From: a virus
Strand: one strand, 5' to 3'
Virus record (IMG/VR): IMGVR_UViG_3300044701_000467
Location: 1 to 34,110 of that record
Length of the DNA: 34,110 nt
Shown: positions 23,961 to 31,619 of the stretch, one piece after another
Layout: every line of letters begins with the position of its first letter
How positions within the stretch are numbered: position 1 is the stretch's first letter
Program-made: the position numbers and the translations under genes
The notes under the pieces: model-generated
What the model was told of the DNA's origin: nothing
Seen by the model: only the letters and a program-made list of their open reading frames with translations
Database searches by the model: none

Positions 23961-25575
23961 TGAGCACCTCCATCAGTCGCTGGTCAACCGGAGCGCCGCC
24001 TTGCGGAGCGCCTGCCGCTTGCATCATCGCAGCCTCTGCAGCCATCTGTTGCTGCTGCTTGGCCAGCGCTTCCTCGAGCAGAACAGCCCGCTCTGCCGCC
24101 GTGTTCCTGACCCCGTATGGCACACCGAGCTTGTCGGCCACATAGTCCACCACCCGGTCCATCTTCAGCGCCAGCTGGCCATCGGTCCCCATTGCCTGCG
24201 ACAGCTGCATGAACTGCATGATCGCGTTGACCTCTTCCATGTTCTGCGCTTGCGCCAGCGGTGCAACCGGACTGACCTTCACCTCCAGCCCGTTGACCCG
24301 CAACGGAAGATCAATCAGCCCACGCTCGTCCAGCACCTCGAGGATCTTGGACATCAACGGGATCATCGTCTCGTTGATCAGGCGACCGAACGCGCTGCCG
24401 AGGTTCTGCGCCAGTTCTTTCATGCGCTCGACGATCTCGGTGGCCGACCGTGCGCTCATGTTGTCAGGCGGCAGGGACTCGTCCAGCAGGATGCGCTTGA
24501 TGCTGGCGGTCAGGTCGTTGATCACCAGCTGTGAGACGTTGAAGTCACCGGAGCGCGTCAGCGGCTGCAGCGATGCGCCCTGTGGTCCACCGTTCCGCGC
24601 AACCGGAATGATCGCACCCGGCACGATCTTCACCGTGTTGGGGTTCAGCACACCATCGTCTGCCGCGGTGTAGACGCCCGACACCGCCAGGCTCGCATTC
24701 TTCAGCAGCAGCTCTTTGGTCTTGTTCAGCGTCTTGATGTCGGGCAGCGCGGTGATCAGCGGTCCCCGCCCGTATATCTCGCCAGCGACCTTCATGTACC
24801 GGCTGATTACCCAGGGACTGGTCGCTCTCCTGCGATAGACGATCTCTTCCTTCGAGATCTTGTCGATCACATGGTAGCAATAGTCCCCGCGGGTGTAGTC
24901 GTAGATCGTCGCCTCGAGCAGCTCGATGTCGTCGGTCGGCTTCTGCTCGATCCGGCGCTGCATCTCGTCTGGAATCTTGGCATCCGGCCATTGCCGCTCA
25001 ATGCTCTCGCCCTTCATCCGCATCTTGCGGTAGACATTATCAACCTGCCCGTTCGCGCCTTCCTCGTAGGTGACAAGGAACAACGGCACAGGGACGAAGT
25101 TCAGCGGGCTGACATCATCACCCGGCTGCACCATCATGCAAGCCGTGCCGACCGCCAGGTCGAGCAGGAACTCGCCGATGGCGATGTCGAAGTTCGACTG
25201 CTTCAGCGCAGCGAATGCGATGTCGTTGTAGGCATCGAGAACACCCTGCAACTGGTCGCGCTGGTTCTTGTCCTGAATCGACGAACCTGGCTCCAGCTTG
25301 GACCACTTGCGCTGCGGCGGGAACACCACACTCTGCAGCTTATTGGCGAAGCGCTGGGTGCTGCTGATCGCGGTCGAGTCGAAGACGCGCTGCATCTTCT
25401 TCGTGCCGGTCGAGCCACCCTCCCAAACACCGTAGAGCTGACGCTGGGGCAGCGCGAACTCGTAGGCATCCTGGTAGATCTGCTGGAACTCATCTTTCCG
25501 GGTTTGCGCCAACTGCTGGCGAGCGATGATCTGCTCGGGCTTCAGCCTGATGCCGCCGCTCTTTTCATATTCCAT
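23950..25575 (-). CDS. Portal (head-tail connector) protein
   Basis: A 541-residue protein of T7 gp8 length. [20 protein letters not shown] (29-48), [23 protein letters not shown] (about 72-94) and [23 protein letters not shown] (about 269-291) are strong matches to the podoviral head-tail connector family. The dodecamer forms the DNA channel, docks terminase and starts head assembly. The C-terminal Gln/Ala/Met-rich helix ([19 protein letters not shown]) forms the barrel. Confidence 0.93.
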   Translation of the reverse strand: MEYEKSGGIRLKPEQIIARQQLAQTRKDEFQQIYQDAYEFALPQRQLYGVWEGGSTGTKKMQRVFDSTAISSTQRFANKLQSVVFPPQRKWSKLEPGSSIQDKNQRDQLQGVLDAYNDIAFAALKQSNFDIAIGEFLLDLAVGTACMMVQPGDDVSPLNFVPVPLFLVTYEEGANGQVDNVYRKMRMKGESIERQWPDAKIPDEMQRRIEQKPTDDIELLEATIYDYTRGDYCYHVIDKISKEEIVYRRRATSPWVISRYMKVAGEIYGRGPLITALPDIKTLNKTKELLLKNASLAVSGVYTAADDGVLNPNTVKIVPGAIIPVARNGGPQGASLQPLTRSGDFNVSQLVINDLTASIKRILLDESLPPDNMSARSATEIVERMKELAQNLGSAFGRLINETMIPLMSKILEVLDERGLIDLPLRVNGLEVKVSPVAPLAQAQNMEEVNAIMQFMQLSQAMGTDGQLALKMDRVVDYVADKLGVPYGVRNTAAERAVLLEEALAKQQQQMAAEAAMMQAAGAPQGGAPVDQRLMEVLNAG

Positions 25576-25896
25576 TTAATCTTCCTTCGCCTGGTCGAGC
25601 AATCTGCGACCCTTTGCCGCCAGTCTGCTCGCCGATGCAGCGGTTCTCGGCGCTGGCTCGCCCCATGCCCGAGCCGCGAGCGCCAGCCGAGTCGGTTCAC
25701 CCTTGTCGTCTGTCAACGGACCTGAAGGGTTTGTGTAGAAACGGGTCAGGAAAGATCCCTTGCGCCGCGCCCTGACGCCAGAAGGGTTCGACTCCTTCAC
25801 GCCAGGCTGCAGGTTCTCGCTCTCGCCTGAGCGCTCGAAGTGTCTGCGACCGGCCTCAGTCAGCCCACCCTCGGGATCTTTGTGCGCCGCCTTCAT
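25576..25896 (-). CDS. DUF6321-like basic phage protein
   Basis: A 106-residue basic protein. GGLTEAGRRHFERSGESENLQPGVK, RRKGSFLTRFYTNPSGPL, PTRLALAARAWGEPAP and LAAKGRRLL follow, in order, the blocks I associate with the DUF6321 family found before phage portal genes. Function unknown; nucleic-acid binding is plausible from the charge. Coupled to the preceding DUF6496-like gene by ATGA; 0-bp gap to the portal gene. Confidence 0.75.
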   Translation of the reverse strand: MKAAHKDPEGGLTEAGRRHFERSGESENLQPGVKESNPSGVRARRKGSFLTRFYTNPSGPLTDDKGEPTRLALAARAWGEPAPRTAASASRLAAKGRRLLDQAKED

Positions 25897-26045
25897 TTCT
25901 TCTTGTATCCCGCTTCGGACATTGCGATGGCGACTGCCTGATCGCGGCTTGTGACCTTCTCGCCGCTTGAGCTTTTCAGCGTCCCGGCCTTGTACTCACG
26001 CATAACCTTCGCGGCCTTGGCTTTCATCTTGTCTTGCTTGTCCAT
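25893..26045 (-). CDS. DUF6496-like microprotein
   Basis: A 50-residue, lysine-rich protein. VMREYKAGTLKSSSGEKV then TSRDQAVAIAMSEAG matches the small DUF6496-type proteins ('M.EFK.G.L.SGSG..V..R.QAIAIA.SEAG'). AGGAG lies within the end of the preceding gene, 2 bp before which the stop occurs, and its own stop overlaps the next start (ATGA). Function unknown. Confidence 0.82.
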   Translation of the reverse strand: MDKQDKMKAKAAKVMREYKAGTLKSSSGEKVTSRDQAVAIAMSEAGYKKK

Positions 26046-26047
26046 GC

Positions 26048-26632
26048 TTACGCTCCTTGCATCAAACCGCCACGCGGTCGGCGCTGGACTGCGGCCATTC
26101 GCGCACCGCGCCGCTCACCCAGTTCGCGCTGCAAATCAGACTGCAGCTGCTTGCGCTTCTGCTCGAACCCTGCTGTCTCGAACTCTCCGATCTTCGGGGC
26201 TTCAGGTATCGCAGGCGCAACAGGCGCAACCTGCTCGAAGGTCGGTACTTCCCGAGGTTCTTGGTATTCCTGCGTAACCGTCTTCGTTCTGCCGAACACC
26301 CCGGCAAGACCACCGCGAGGCATTTCGACCTGCTCTGTCTTAGTGACGGTGGGATTTTTTTTAATTTCTTCCAGTTGAGCCTGGAAAGCCTCGAGCGACT
26401 GCTGGTATGACTGACGTTGCTTCTCGTATTCAGGCAGCAGGGTAGTTCGGTACTGGTCCATCTGCTGTTCATACGGAGCCATCGTCTCAGCGACCTGCCG
26501 GGTGTATGCGCCAAAGCTCTCGGCCTGCTGACCGGACAGCTCGCGCATCCGCTTGTCGAACTCTGATGCCAGCCTGTCGATGCCGCTTGTTGCTCTGCGG
26601 GCTGCCGTGCGCCGTTGGTATGCCGTAGCCAT
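26048..26632 (-). CDS. Coiled-coil protein near portal, possible virion component
   Basis: A 194-residue protein. The N-terminus is basic. Residues about 30-105 form a long Gln/Glu-rich coiled coil (QQMDQYRTTLLPEYEKQRQSYQQSLEAFQAQ), followed by a Pro-rich linker and a basic tail (GERRGARMAAVQRRPRGG). No enzyme motif. Position between cupin-like and portal genes suggests a head or internal structural role. Coupled to the upstream gene by TGATG. Confidence 0.65.
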   Translation of the reverse strand: MATAYQRRTAARRATSGIDRLASEFDKRMRELSGQQAESFGAYTRQVAETMAPYEQQMDQYRTTLLPEYEKQRQSYQQSLEAFQAQLEEIKKNPTVTKTEQVEMPRGGLAGVFGRTKTVTQEYQEPREVPTFEQVAPVAPAIPEAPKIGEFETAGFEQKRKQLQSDLQRELGERRGARMAAVQRRPRGGLMQGA

Positions 26633-27075
26633 CAGATCATGCCCTGCGAACCAAGCATCGGGCTGGTGATGCCCAGCTCCGGCGTTGTGCGCTCTTGCGA
26701 CAGGAGCGCCCTGCGACCGCCGCGGGTTCTCGCTCGAAGCGCAGTCGCTTCGGACTGTGCCGCCTTGCGCCGCTCCTCGTCTGTCGCCTTCCGAACTTCC
26801 TCGGCCTGGCGCTCCATCATCAGCTTGTTCTCAGCGTACTGCGCTTGGCTGGCCTCGAAGGAGCGCTTGGCAATATCTGCCTGCTGCTCGAGCGATGCGC
26901 CTGTCTTAGCGTAGGCTGCGGTCTGAGCATCGATTGCCTGACGCATCAGCTCTGCGTCCTCGGCCTGCTTCTTCAACTGCTGAACCTGCGATTCGCTTGC
27001 AGACTTCCGCGCTTTCCGCGCTTCGTTCGCCATCGCCGCAGATCCGAGAAATATTGCTGCGGAAATCAACGCCAT
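26632..27075 (-). CDS. Ala-rich coiled-coil protein, possible virion component
   Basis: A 147-residue protein. A hydrophobic start (ALISAAIFLGSAAMANEA) could be a signal or membrane-inserting helix. Residues about 25-115 form an almost continuous Ala/Gln/Glu/Lys coiled coil. It pairs with the next coiled-coil gene (coupled TGATG). Composition resembles gp14-type ejection proteins, but it lies on the portal side of the gene order. Function unassigned. Confidence 0.65.
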   Translation of the reverse strand: MALISAAIFLGSAAMANEARKARKSASESQVQQLKKQAEDAELMRQAIDAQTAAYAKTGASLEQQADIAKRSFEASQAQYAENKLMMERQAEEVRKATDEERRKAAQSEATALRARTRGGRRALLSQERTTPELGITSPMLGSQGMI

Positions 27076-27076
27076 T

Positions 27077-27376
27077 TCAATCCCCAGTCAAAACGTGATC
27101 AATGTGGTCAGGATCAGTCTCGTCTGTCGCATGGATGCAGAACCAGACGCTCTTCATCAACCCGGTGATCTTGTGCTTCTTTCCGGCCTTGATGACAATG
27201 CAAGCAGGCGCACCGTAGATGTCAGACTGACCGTCCACATCAACGATGACACACCCAGCCGCCAGGATGCTCAAGTGATCGTGACTGTGAACATGCTTCT
27301 CAGCCACCTCATCCAGCTCAAGGGTATGCTGTTTCGCGTACAGACCAGCCGCAAAGTGATGAGTGATATCGCTCAT
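27077..27376 (-). CDS. Cupin-like protein
   Basis: A 99-residue protein from the ATG at 27376. HVHSHDHLSIL (43-53) followed by GCVIVDVDG, an internal Pro-less loop and AGKKHKI is the first-cupin-motif pattern (HxH for metal, then second-strand Lys/His). WFCIHATDETD is a recurrent ending in phage cupin-like proteins of structural clusters. Role unknown: it may bind metal or sugar in the virion. The start codon sits in an 18-bp near palindrome (27359-27376). Confidence 0.65.
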   Translation of the reverse strand: MSDITHHFAAGLYAKQHTLELDEVAEKHVHSHDHLSILAAGCVIVDVDGQSDIYGAPACIVIKAGKKHKITGLMKSVWFCIHATDETDPDHIDHVLTGD

Positions 27377-27418
27377 GGCGGTGATTCTGCTGGGAGCAGC
27401 GCTTCGTGGCAATGCTTC

Positions 27419-27435
27419 GATATCGGTGCGATATC
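27419..27435. promoter_or_regulatory. Operator dyad 3: GATATCG-GTG-CGATATC
   Basis: The most perfect copy: all seven arm bases pair. It lies 43 bp upstream of the cupin-like start codon, in the leader of the portal transcript. Confidence 0.6.
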
Positions 27436-27542
27436 TGGCGATAGTTCCCCCAGGGTGGAGCGCAACACTTTACGCTCTACCTCTCCCGCAGTCAGCATCC
27501 TGTGCCGTAGCCAGAGTACCCGGAGGCTGCGATTGTTTCGAT

Positions 27543-27573
27543 GCCTGGGTGGTCTACCACCGCTGTCCCAGGC
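27543..27573. other. Stable stem-loop in gene-free region
   Basis: GCCTGGG (27543-27549) and CCCAGGC (27567-27573) form a perfect 7-bp stem that encloses a second hairpin TGGT-CT-ACCA (27550-27559). No T tract follows on either strand, so it is not an ordinary terminator. It may be an mRNA leader structure or a protein-binding site. Confidence 0.5.
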
Positions 27574-27697
27574 GTCTACACCAGTCCCTCGCAGACAGGC
27601 TGGTCGGCTCGCAATCAGGGTGAGGATTGGCCGGTGTTTTCCGCTGGCTCCCATGCAGGAGCGCTGCTGCGTGAGCGGAACGGCTGATGTGGGAAAC

Positions 27698-27772
27698 AAA
27701 AAAGCCACTATCTGCTGCCCCCCGGTGGTAACCCTGACCGGAGAGACAGGGCGAGGAGCATGAGATAGTGGC
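27698..27772 (-). ncRNA. Structured RNA with long terminal stem and terminator tail
   Basis: On the minus strand GCCACTATCT (27772-27763) pairs perfectly with AGATAGTGGC (27713-27704) and is followed at once by six T. The 49-nt apical part is itself structured: CCCTG/CAGGG (27747-27751/27732-27736) or, alternatively, CCGGT/ACCGG, which cannot form together. At minimum it is an intrinsic terminator after the small lipoprotein gene. The large internally structured loop is unusual for a terminator and recalls phage C4-type antisense RNAs, an unverified comparison. Confidence 0.7.
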
Positions 27773-27813
27773 CTTCAAACTGTCGGTTACCACACCAACA
27801 GCTTGATCTTACA

Positions 27814-27960
27814 TCAGAAGCAGGTGGTAGTGCAATTCCCTGCCCAGCAGCAGGTCTGGCACATGACCATCCTGCCGTTGACGAAGTAGGTGTGCATCGT
27901 GCAAGCAGCGACAGCAGCACCTGAGATCAACATTCCAGCGACAAAGATCAGTTTCTTCAT
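27814..27960 (-). CDS. Cys-rich secreted/lipoprotein-like microprotein
   Basis: 48 residues. The ATG overlaps the methyltransferase stop (ATGA). A basic start MKKLIFV, a hydrophobic core and SGAAVAAC (13-20) form a signal peptide with a possible lipobox at Cys20. The mature part has five more cysteines (CQTCCWAGNCTTTC, 34-47), probably disulphide-bonded in the periplasm. It would act outside the cytoplasm, for example in superinfection exclusion or as a lysis accessory; neither is shown. It is followed by the structured RNA/terminator. Confidence 0.78.
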   Translation of the reverse strand: MKKLIFVAGMLISGAAVAACTMHTYFVNGRMVMCQTCCWAGNCTTTCF

Positions 27961-28646
27961 GCTTGCTCTCCAAAAAATGACTCTTGAGTGAATGATGATT
28001 TTTCCTGTTCAACGAACAGACTGCCTTGCTTGTATGCGTTCTCTATTCGCTCGCAGGCAATGTCGAAATAGCTTGGCTCGCGCTCTATGCCGATGAACTT
28101 GCGGCCCATCTGAACGGCTGCTACACCTGTGGTTCCGCTACCCATAAATGGGTCAAGAATTGTTTGCGGATGTCCGGCTTGCTCAATACACCACTTTATC
28201 AAGGCCAAAGGTTTTTGTGTAGGGTGAACAGCCCCGTCTTGTGCGATAGCCGCACGGTTCAACGTAAAGACGCGCAACGCCTTTTGAATGTTTGTAAATG
28301 CCAGTTCGCCATCAGACTGCGATATGCGTTGCCCTTTATCCCAAAACAACCAACCCATTGACGGAGGCAAGTACTGCGTAAAAAAGTTTCCTCCCCATAT
28401 AACCTGAACATTGGACAGTTCAAAAATTGCCTCAAACACTTTGCGCGGCGGTGTGCCATCATCCCAACCTAAAAACTCATACCCCTTATGTCCGCCATGC
28501 CTGGAAGTGGACTTCGGCTTTCCATCGCGCCTCATCCCATACGGCGGATCAGTAATTACCGCATCGACCTTCGGCAATGTTGGAAGTATGTCTTGGCAAT
28601 CGCCTAGATAGAGCGTTGCGTCACCGATTTGAACTTTATCCATCAT
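27957..28646 (-). CDS. DNA adenine/N4-cytosine methyltransferase
   Basis: A 229-residue enzyme. DPPY at 33-36 is the catalytic motif IV; DPFMGSGTTG at 165-174 is the AdoMet-binding motif I. This IV-before-I order is the beta class, together with HPTQKPLALIKWCI. The specificity region (about 40-75) is short. It methylates the amino group of adenine or cytosine, probably protecting phage DNA from host restriction. The ATG overlaps the large terminase stop (ATGATG, one-codon ambiguity) and the gene is coupled to the microprotein downstream. No restriction partner is present. Confidence 0.92.
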   Translation of the reverse strand: MMDKVQIGDATLYLGDCQDILPTLPKVDAVITDPPYGMRRDGKPKSTSRHGGHKGYEFLGWDDGTPPRKVFEAIFELSNVQVIWGGNFFTQYLPPSMGWLFWDKGQRISQSDGELAFTNIQKALRVFTLNRAAIAQDGAVHPTQKPLALIKWCIEQAGHPQTILDPFMGSGTTGVAAVQMGRKFIGIEREPSYFDIACERIENAYKQGSLFVEQEKSSFTQESFFGEQA

Positions 28647-30187
28647 GCAAACACATCAAAGTCAGATTTGGCGACAGTCTGCTGGACCATCGGTGATGCG
28701 CCGAGCTTCGAGGTCCGGGTCATGCGGTTGTACTCGCCACCGCCCAGCATCAGGTAGCCGAATGAGTCCCCGATGTGCGAATGCTCGTTCTTGTTGGGTG
28801 CGTCTCTGAATCGTTCCTGTCCCGCACCGACCGCAACACGCTTGAAGTGATACCCGCCTCCCAGGGACTTCCTGAGCATCTTGCAGGAGCGATTGACGAT
28901 CAGTCCAGGCTTACCCAGTATCAGCCTTTGCATCGGCGCTGCAGCGGCCTCCCGTCGGACCTTGAAGTCATTCGATGCTGTTGGCTGCGCTCGTAGCCCC
29001 AGCGTTCGCAAGAACTCGAAGCTGGTCACCTCATAGATCGCATCTCGCGCCATGCCTGCAGGATCGCCCCATAGCAACACCTGGTGATTCGGGAAGCGCT
29101 GATTGAGTTCAGCCAGCAGCTGCAGCCCGAAGCGCTCGAGGCCCATGTCGAAGGTCACGATCTCATGGTGGATCACCCAGCGGCCATTGCCGAGCCTCTG
29201 CCCGATGGTCGCTGCAGGTGTCAGACCAAAGTCCAGACCGATCTGAATCGGTACGGATGGATCGATCTCAGTCTCGCCGCTCATGGTGTTGTCGTCGTAC
29301 TCTGGCCAGACGGGTCTTCCTTCCTGAACGTAGGTGTACGCACCCGCGGCATAGCACCTGATCCAGTCGAGGTTCTTACCCGGCAGCATGGCCTGGTAGT
29401 AGCCCCCCGGCAGGTTGTTGATGTTCTCGGCTTTGGGGTTGACCTTCCACCACTTGCCGCCTGCCAGGACATGATCGTTGGCCTCGGGGTTGTCGGGCAG
29501 ATCATCCGCGGGAACCTCGACGACACCGCCTGGCTGCTTCCAGAACTTCCAGCCTTTCGGCTTTTCCTTCTCAGCCATGTTGTGCCACCAATGGTCATCA
29601 TCCATCGGGTTCGTATCCATCCAGATACCGCGCCAGGTGGCCCCGCCGTCTCGCTTGGTAGGGTAGCGTCCAACCCGGTGCGTCAGCCCGTCTATGACCG
29701 CTTTGGGCAGCTCTCTGGCCTCGTTGACCCATGCGCCTGTCAGCTCGAGCGAGAGCAGCTTCCTGACGTCCTTGGGCTGGTCCAGCGCCAGGAAGATCAC
29801 CTCGCAGTCGATGCCTGCCGCTTCACCGCGGGCGGGTAGCCTGATGTGGTGGGTGATGGGTGGCGTCCAGAGCATGGGACCGAATGTGGACTCAGGGAAA
29901 AGATCCAGCCAGGTCTTGATGGTGGTGGTCTTCAGCATGGGGTAGCTGTTCCGCACCACCGCCCAGCGCGAGTATCGGATGTTGTCGATTGGCGAGGGTT
30001 TCTGCTGGACAGCCCGGATGAATATCTTGGCAGCACAGGCGTATGACTTCCCGCTTCCGACCGGCCCCATGACACCGCCAACGAATGATCGGTCCTGCAC
30101 GAAGTCGAAGACGACAGGGGACTCGCTGAAGTCGAGATTCAGCCCGCCAGCACCGACCTCCTTTGCGCTCTGCTCTTTCGTTCTCAT
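28643..30187 (-). CDS. terL: Terminase large subunit
   Basis: A 514-residue packaging motor. GPVGSGKS (41-48) is the Walker A motif; GAWVNEARE (near 151-159) supplies the Walker B acidic pair. The C-terminal nuclease domain has IGLDFGLTPAA (near 313), LLWGDPAGMARD (near 373) and HIGDSFGYLML (near 479), the three acidic metal-binding blocks. It cuts concatemers and drives DNA into the portal. Overlaps with the zinc-ribbon gene before it and the methyltransferase after it (ATGA) show one operon. The small subunit lies 1.4 kb upstream, not adjacent. Confidence 0.95.
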   Translation of the reverse strand: MRTKEQSAKEVGAGGLNLDFSESPVVFDFVQDRSFVGGVMGPVGSGKSYACAAKIFIRAVQQKPSPIDNIRYSRWAVVRNSYPMLKTTTIKTWLDLFPESTFGPMLWTPPITHHIRLPARGEAAGIDCEVIFLALDQPKDVRKLLSLELTGAWVNEARELPKAVIDGLTHRVGRYPTKRDGGATWRGIWMDTNPMDDDHWWHNMAEKEKPKGWKFWKQPGGVVEVPADDLPDNPEANDHVLAGGKWWKVNPKAENINNLPGGYYQAMLPGKNLDWIRCYAAGAYTYVQEGRPVWPEYDDNTMSGETEIDPSVPIQIGLDFGLTPAATIGQRLGNGRWVIHHEIVTFDMGLERFGLQLLAELNQRFPNHQVLLWGDPAGMARDAIYEVTSFEFLRTLGLRAQPTASNDFKVRREAAAAPMQRLILGKPGLIVNRSCKMLRKSLGGGYHFKRVAVGAGQERFRDAPNKNEHSHIGDSFGYLMLGGGEYNRMTRTSKLGASPMVQQTVAKSDFDVFA

Positions 30188-30399
30188 CGCCGTGCAATTC
30201 CTCCATCTGGATCAATCGGTGTGAACTGGGTCATGTCGATGCTGTCTTCGGGTATCTCGTAGCTGCCGAATGTCTCACCGCAGCCGAGGCACACCCTGCG
30301 CCGCCAGGTGAACCCGTAGCGTGTGTCCATGCGGGTTTCCTTCACATCGCTGCCCTTACCCTTCTGGCAAGAGCAACCCGGGTGATCAAGCCGTTTCAT
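30184..30399 (-). CDS. Small zinc-ribbon protein (NrdR-like N-terminus)
   Basis: A 71-residue protein. CSC (9-11), then WRRRVCLGCGETFGSYEIP (32-50) with Cys37 and Cys40. The 'RRR.C..CG..F.SYE' pattern is like the zinc ribbon of NrdR, but the ATP-cone is missing and the first pair is CxC rather than CxxC. It may bind DNA or RNA, perhaps as a late regulator or packaging helper. Coupled to terL by ATGA and overlapping the upstream gene by 14 bp. Confidence 0.7.
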   Translation of the reverse strand: MKRLDHPGCSCQKGKGSDVKETRMDTRYGFTWRRRVCLGCGETFGSYEIPEDSIDMTQFTPIDPDGGIARR

Positions 30400-30598
30400 T
30401 CTTTTCCTTCAGCTCTGCTATCGCTCTCCATGCCGGTCGCCACACCTCGCAGTCAAGGCAGGTAGGATCACCGCAATCTGGCTCGACATGAATGACCATC
30501 CTCTCGATGATCTTCGCCAACCGCCCGACGATGGCTTCATGCTCGGTCACCGTCATGCACGGGATGCCGTCGATGACGCGGGTGAATTTGGGCTTCAT
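30386..30598 (-). CDS. Small unknown phage protein with CxxxxCxxC
   Basis: A 70-residue protein. CGDPTCLDC (42-50) suggests a small metal-binding loop. The middle (EHEAIVGRLAKIIERMVIHVEPD) is helical. Start overlaps the upstream stop (ATGA). Function unknown. Confidence 0.65.
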   Translation of the reverse strand: MKPKFTRVIDGIPCMTVTEHEAIVGRLAKIIERMVIHVEPDCGDPTCLDCEVWRPAWRAIAELKEKNETA

Positions 30599-30840
30599 CT
30601 ATCGCCCCTTGCTCTGATTGCTGCGGCGCAATCGTATGGGGTTGCGTCGGGTGGCCAATCTTGCAAGGCTTCGCAGGTCTTAGCGCATTCCTCGCATCCA
30701 TCTTCAACACCTGCGTCATAGCCCTTCATGTAGACGAGTTCAGCGAAGCGCATAAGCCTCTCCCCAAACCCATCTGACAGGTCGTTTCCCATCTCCCAGC
30801 CAGCCCCTTGCGCCATTCTGATGATGTCGTCTTTGGTCAT
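30595..30840 (-). CDS. Small phage protein with CAxxCEAL...CAAAIRARG motif
   Basis: An 81-residue protein of a widespread accessory type: 'DDIIRMAQGAGW' near the start, then ECAKTCEAL and a final CAAAIRARG. The same ending is found in the neighbour at 31091-31381, so the two are partly related. Function unknown. Coupled on both sides by ATGA overlaps. Confidence 0.7.
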   Translation of the reverse strand: MTKDDIIRMAQGAGWEMGNDLSDGFGERLMRFAELVYMKGYDAGVEDGCEECAKTCEALQDWPPDATPYDCAAAIRARGDR

Positions 30841-31094
30841 CTCTCACCCCTTGCTTTCTTAAGCGCCGCTCGTGCTCGTGTAAACGTCGCATCAAGATGT
30901 TCCCATCCTGTATCAGTCGCATCGACAATCTCTTGCAGCGCCTCGTACAGATCCGGCGCGGCTGCGATCAGTCGGGCATCTGCTGCGTTTACATTGCCGG
31001 TCGTGTAGTCCGCATCCTTACCGATCTGGACATACCTGTACTGTCTGCCGTACATCGACGGTCGGTGCTTCCACGGCCCCGGTGTGTAGCTCAT
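30837..31094 (-). CDS. Small phage protein (SYTPGPW...NAADARLIAAAPDLLEAL type)
   Basis: An 85-residue protein. The ATG at 31094 has an AAGGGG site and overlaps the upstream stop (ATGA). SYTPGPW at the start and NAADARLIAAAPDLYEALQ at residues 36-54 are signatures of a very common but uncharacterised accessory phage protein. The C-terminus is a basic helix. Confidence 0.78.
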   Translation of the reverse strand: MSYTPGPWKHRPSMYGRQYRYVQIGKDADYTTGNVNAADARLIAAAPDLYEALQEIVDATDTGWEHLDATFTRARAALKKARGER

Positions 31095-31381
31095 TGGTTT
31101 CCCCTTGCTCTGATTGCGTCGGCACATTCTTCAGCGGCGTCGTTGTAATACCTTGGCGCACCGCCGTCTTCTGGCGGGCAGTAGCCTGAATAACGGATGC
31201 CGTCACAAACCTTCGCACACGCCTCGCGCTCGGCTGCGATCCAGCTCTCAATGACCCGCATCGCCACCAGCGCATCCGCCTTCCGCACGAAATGGATCGT
31301 GTCGTTGAAGTCGCTCGACCCTTCCGGCCTGACGCAGAACATATCGAAGTACATCCGGTCCTCAAACACTTCGAGCTTCAT
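31091..31381 (-). CDS. Small phage protein with AEREACAKVC...CADAIRARG motif
   Basis: A 96-residue protein from the ATG at 31381, 2 bp from the upstream stop. The N-terminal half is beta-rich. The second half (AEREACAKVCDG...AAEECADAIRARG) is the same accessory-protein motif as at 30595-30840. The motif is frequent in small phage genes of unknown function. ATGA overlap with the next gene. Confidence 0.72.
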   Translation of the reverse strand: MKLEVFEDRMYFDMFCVRPEGSSDFNDTIHFVRKADALVAMRVIESWIAAEREACAKVCDGIRYSGYCPPEDGGAPRYYNDAAEECADAIRARGNQ

Positions 31382-31382
31382 C

Positions 31383-31619
31383 TCAATCCCCCAGCAACGC
31401 GCCAATGTTCGTCCGGTAGGTCGGTTCGACCAGCGCTCTGATCTCAGCAGGAATCTTCGGCAGCGGGAACCAGCCCACATACCAGTCGTCCTTCCCGTCC
31501 CACCAGCCCGTGCTGGCAATACCTGCCTTGTTCAGCAGCAATACCTTCGGGCCTGTCGGACACCCGTCCATCGGACGGAACACCAGCTCGCCATCCGTCA
31601 CCGCCTGCAGATTGATCAT
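31383..31619 (-). CDS. DUF551-like small phage protein
   Basis: A 78-residue protein. VLLLNKAGIASTGWWDGKDDWYVGWFPLPKIP matches the pattern 'VLL.....A..G.WDG....V..W.PLP' of short DUF551-type phage proteins. A second member of the same broad type is at 33822-34031. Function unknown. Its ATG overlaps the small terminase stop (ATGA). Confidence 0.7.
   Translation of the reverse strand: MINLQAVTDGELVFRPMDGCPTGPKVLLLNKAGIASTGWWDGKDDWYVGWFPLPKIPAEIRALVEPTYRTNIGALLGD

Larger units (their letters stand above)
27377..27813. other. 437-bp gene-free region with structured RNA and operator
   Basis: No frame here has a credible start or codon pattern. It holds the long-stem RNA/terminator (27698-27772), a strong stem-loop at 27543-27573 (GCCTGGG/CCCAGGC with an inner TGGT/ACCA hairpin), a smaller stem-loop GAGCG/CGCTC (27458-27477) and operator dyad 3. 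It separates the terminase/methyltransferase transcript from the head genes, so a promoter is expected; none is convincing by eye. Confidence 0.65.

Noticed and set aside
27373-27793. Minus-strand open frames of 79-111 codons in the gene-free region
   Set aside because: They begin in or beyond the terminator, have no ribosome binding site, and run through strong stem-loops; composition is Arg/Pro/Cys-rich as in shadow frames.
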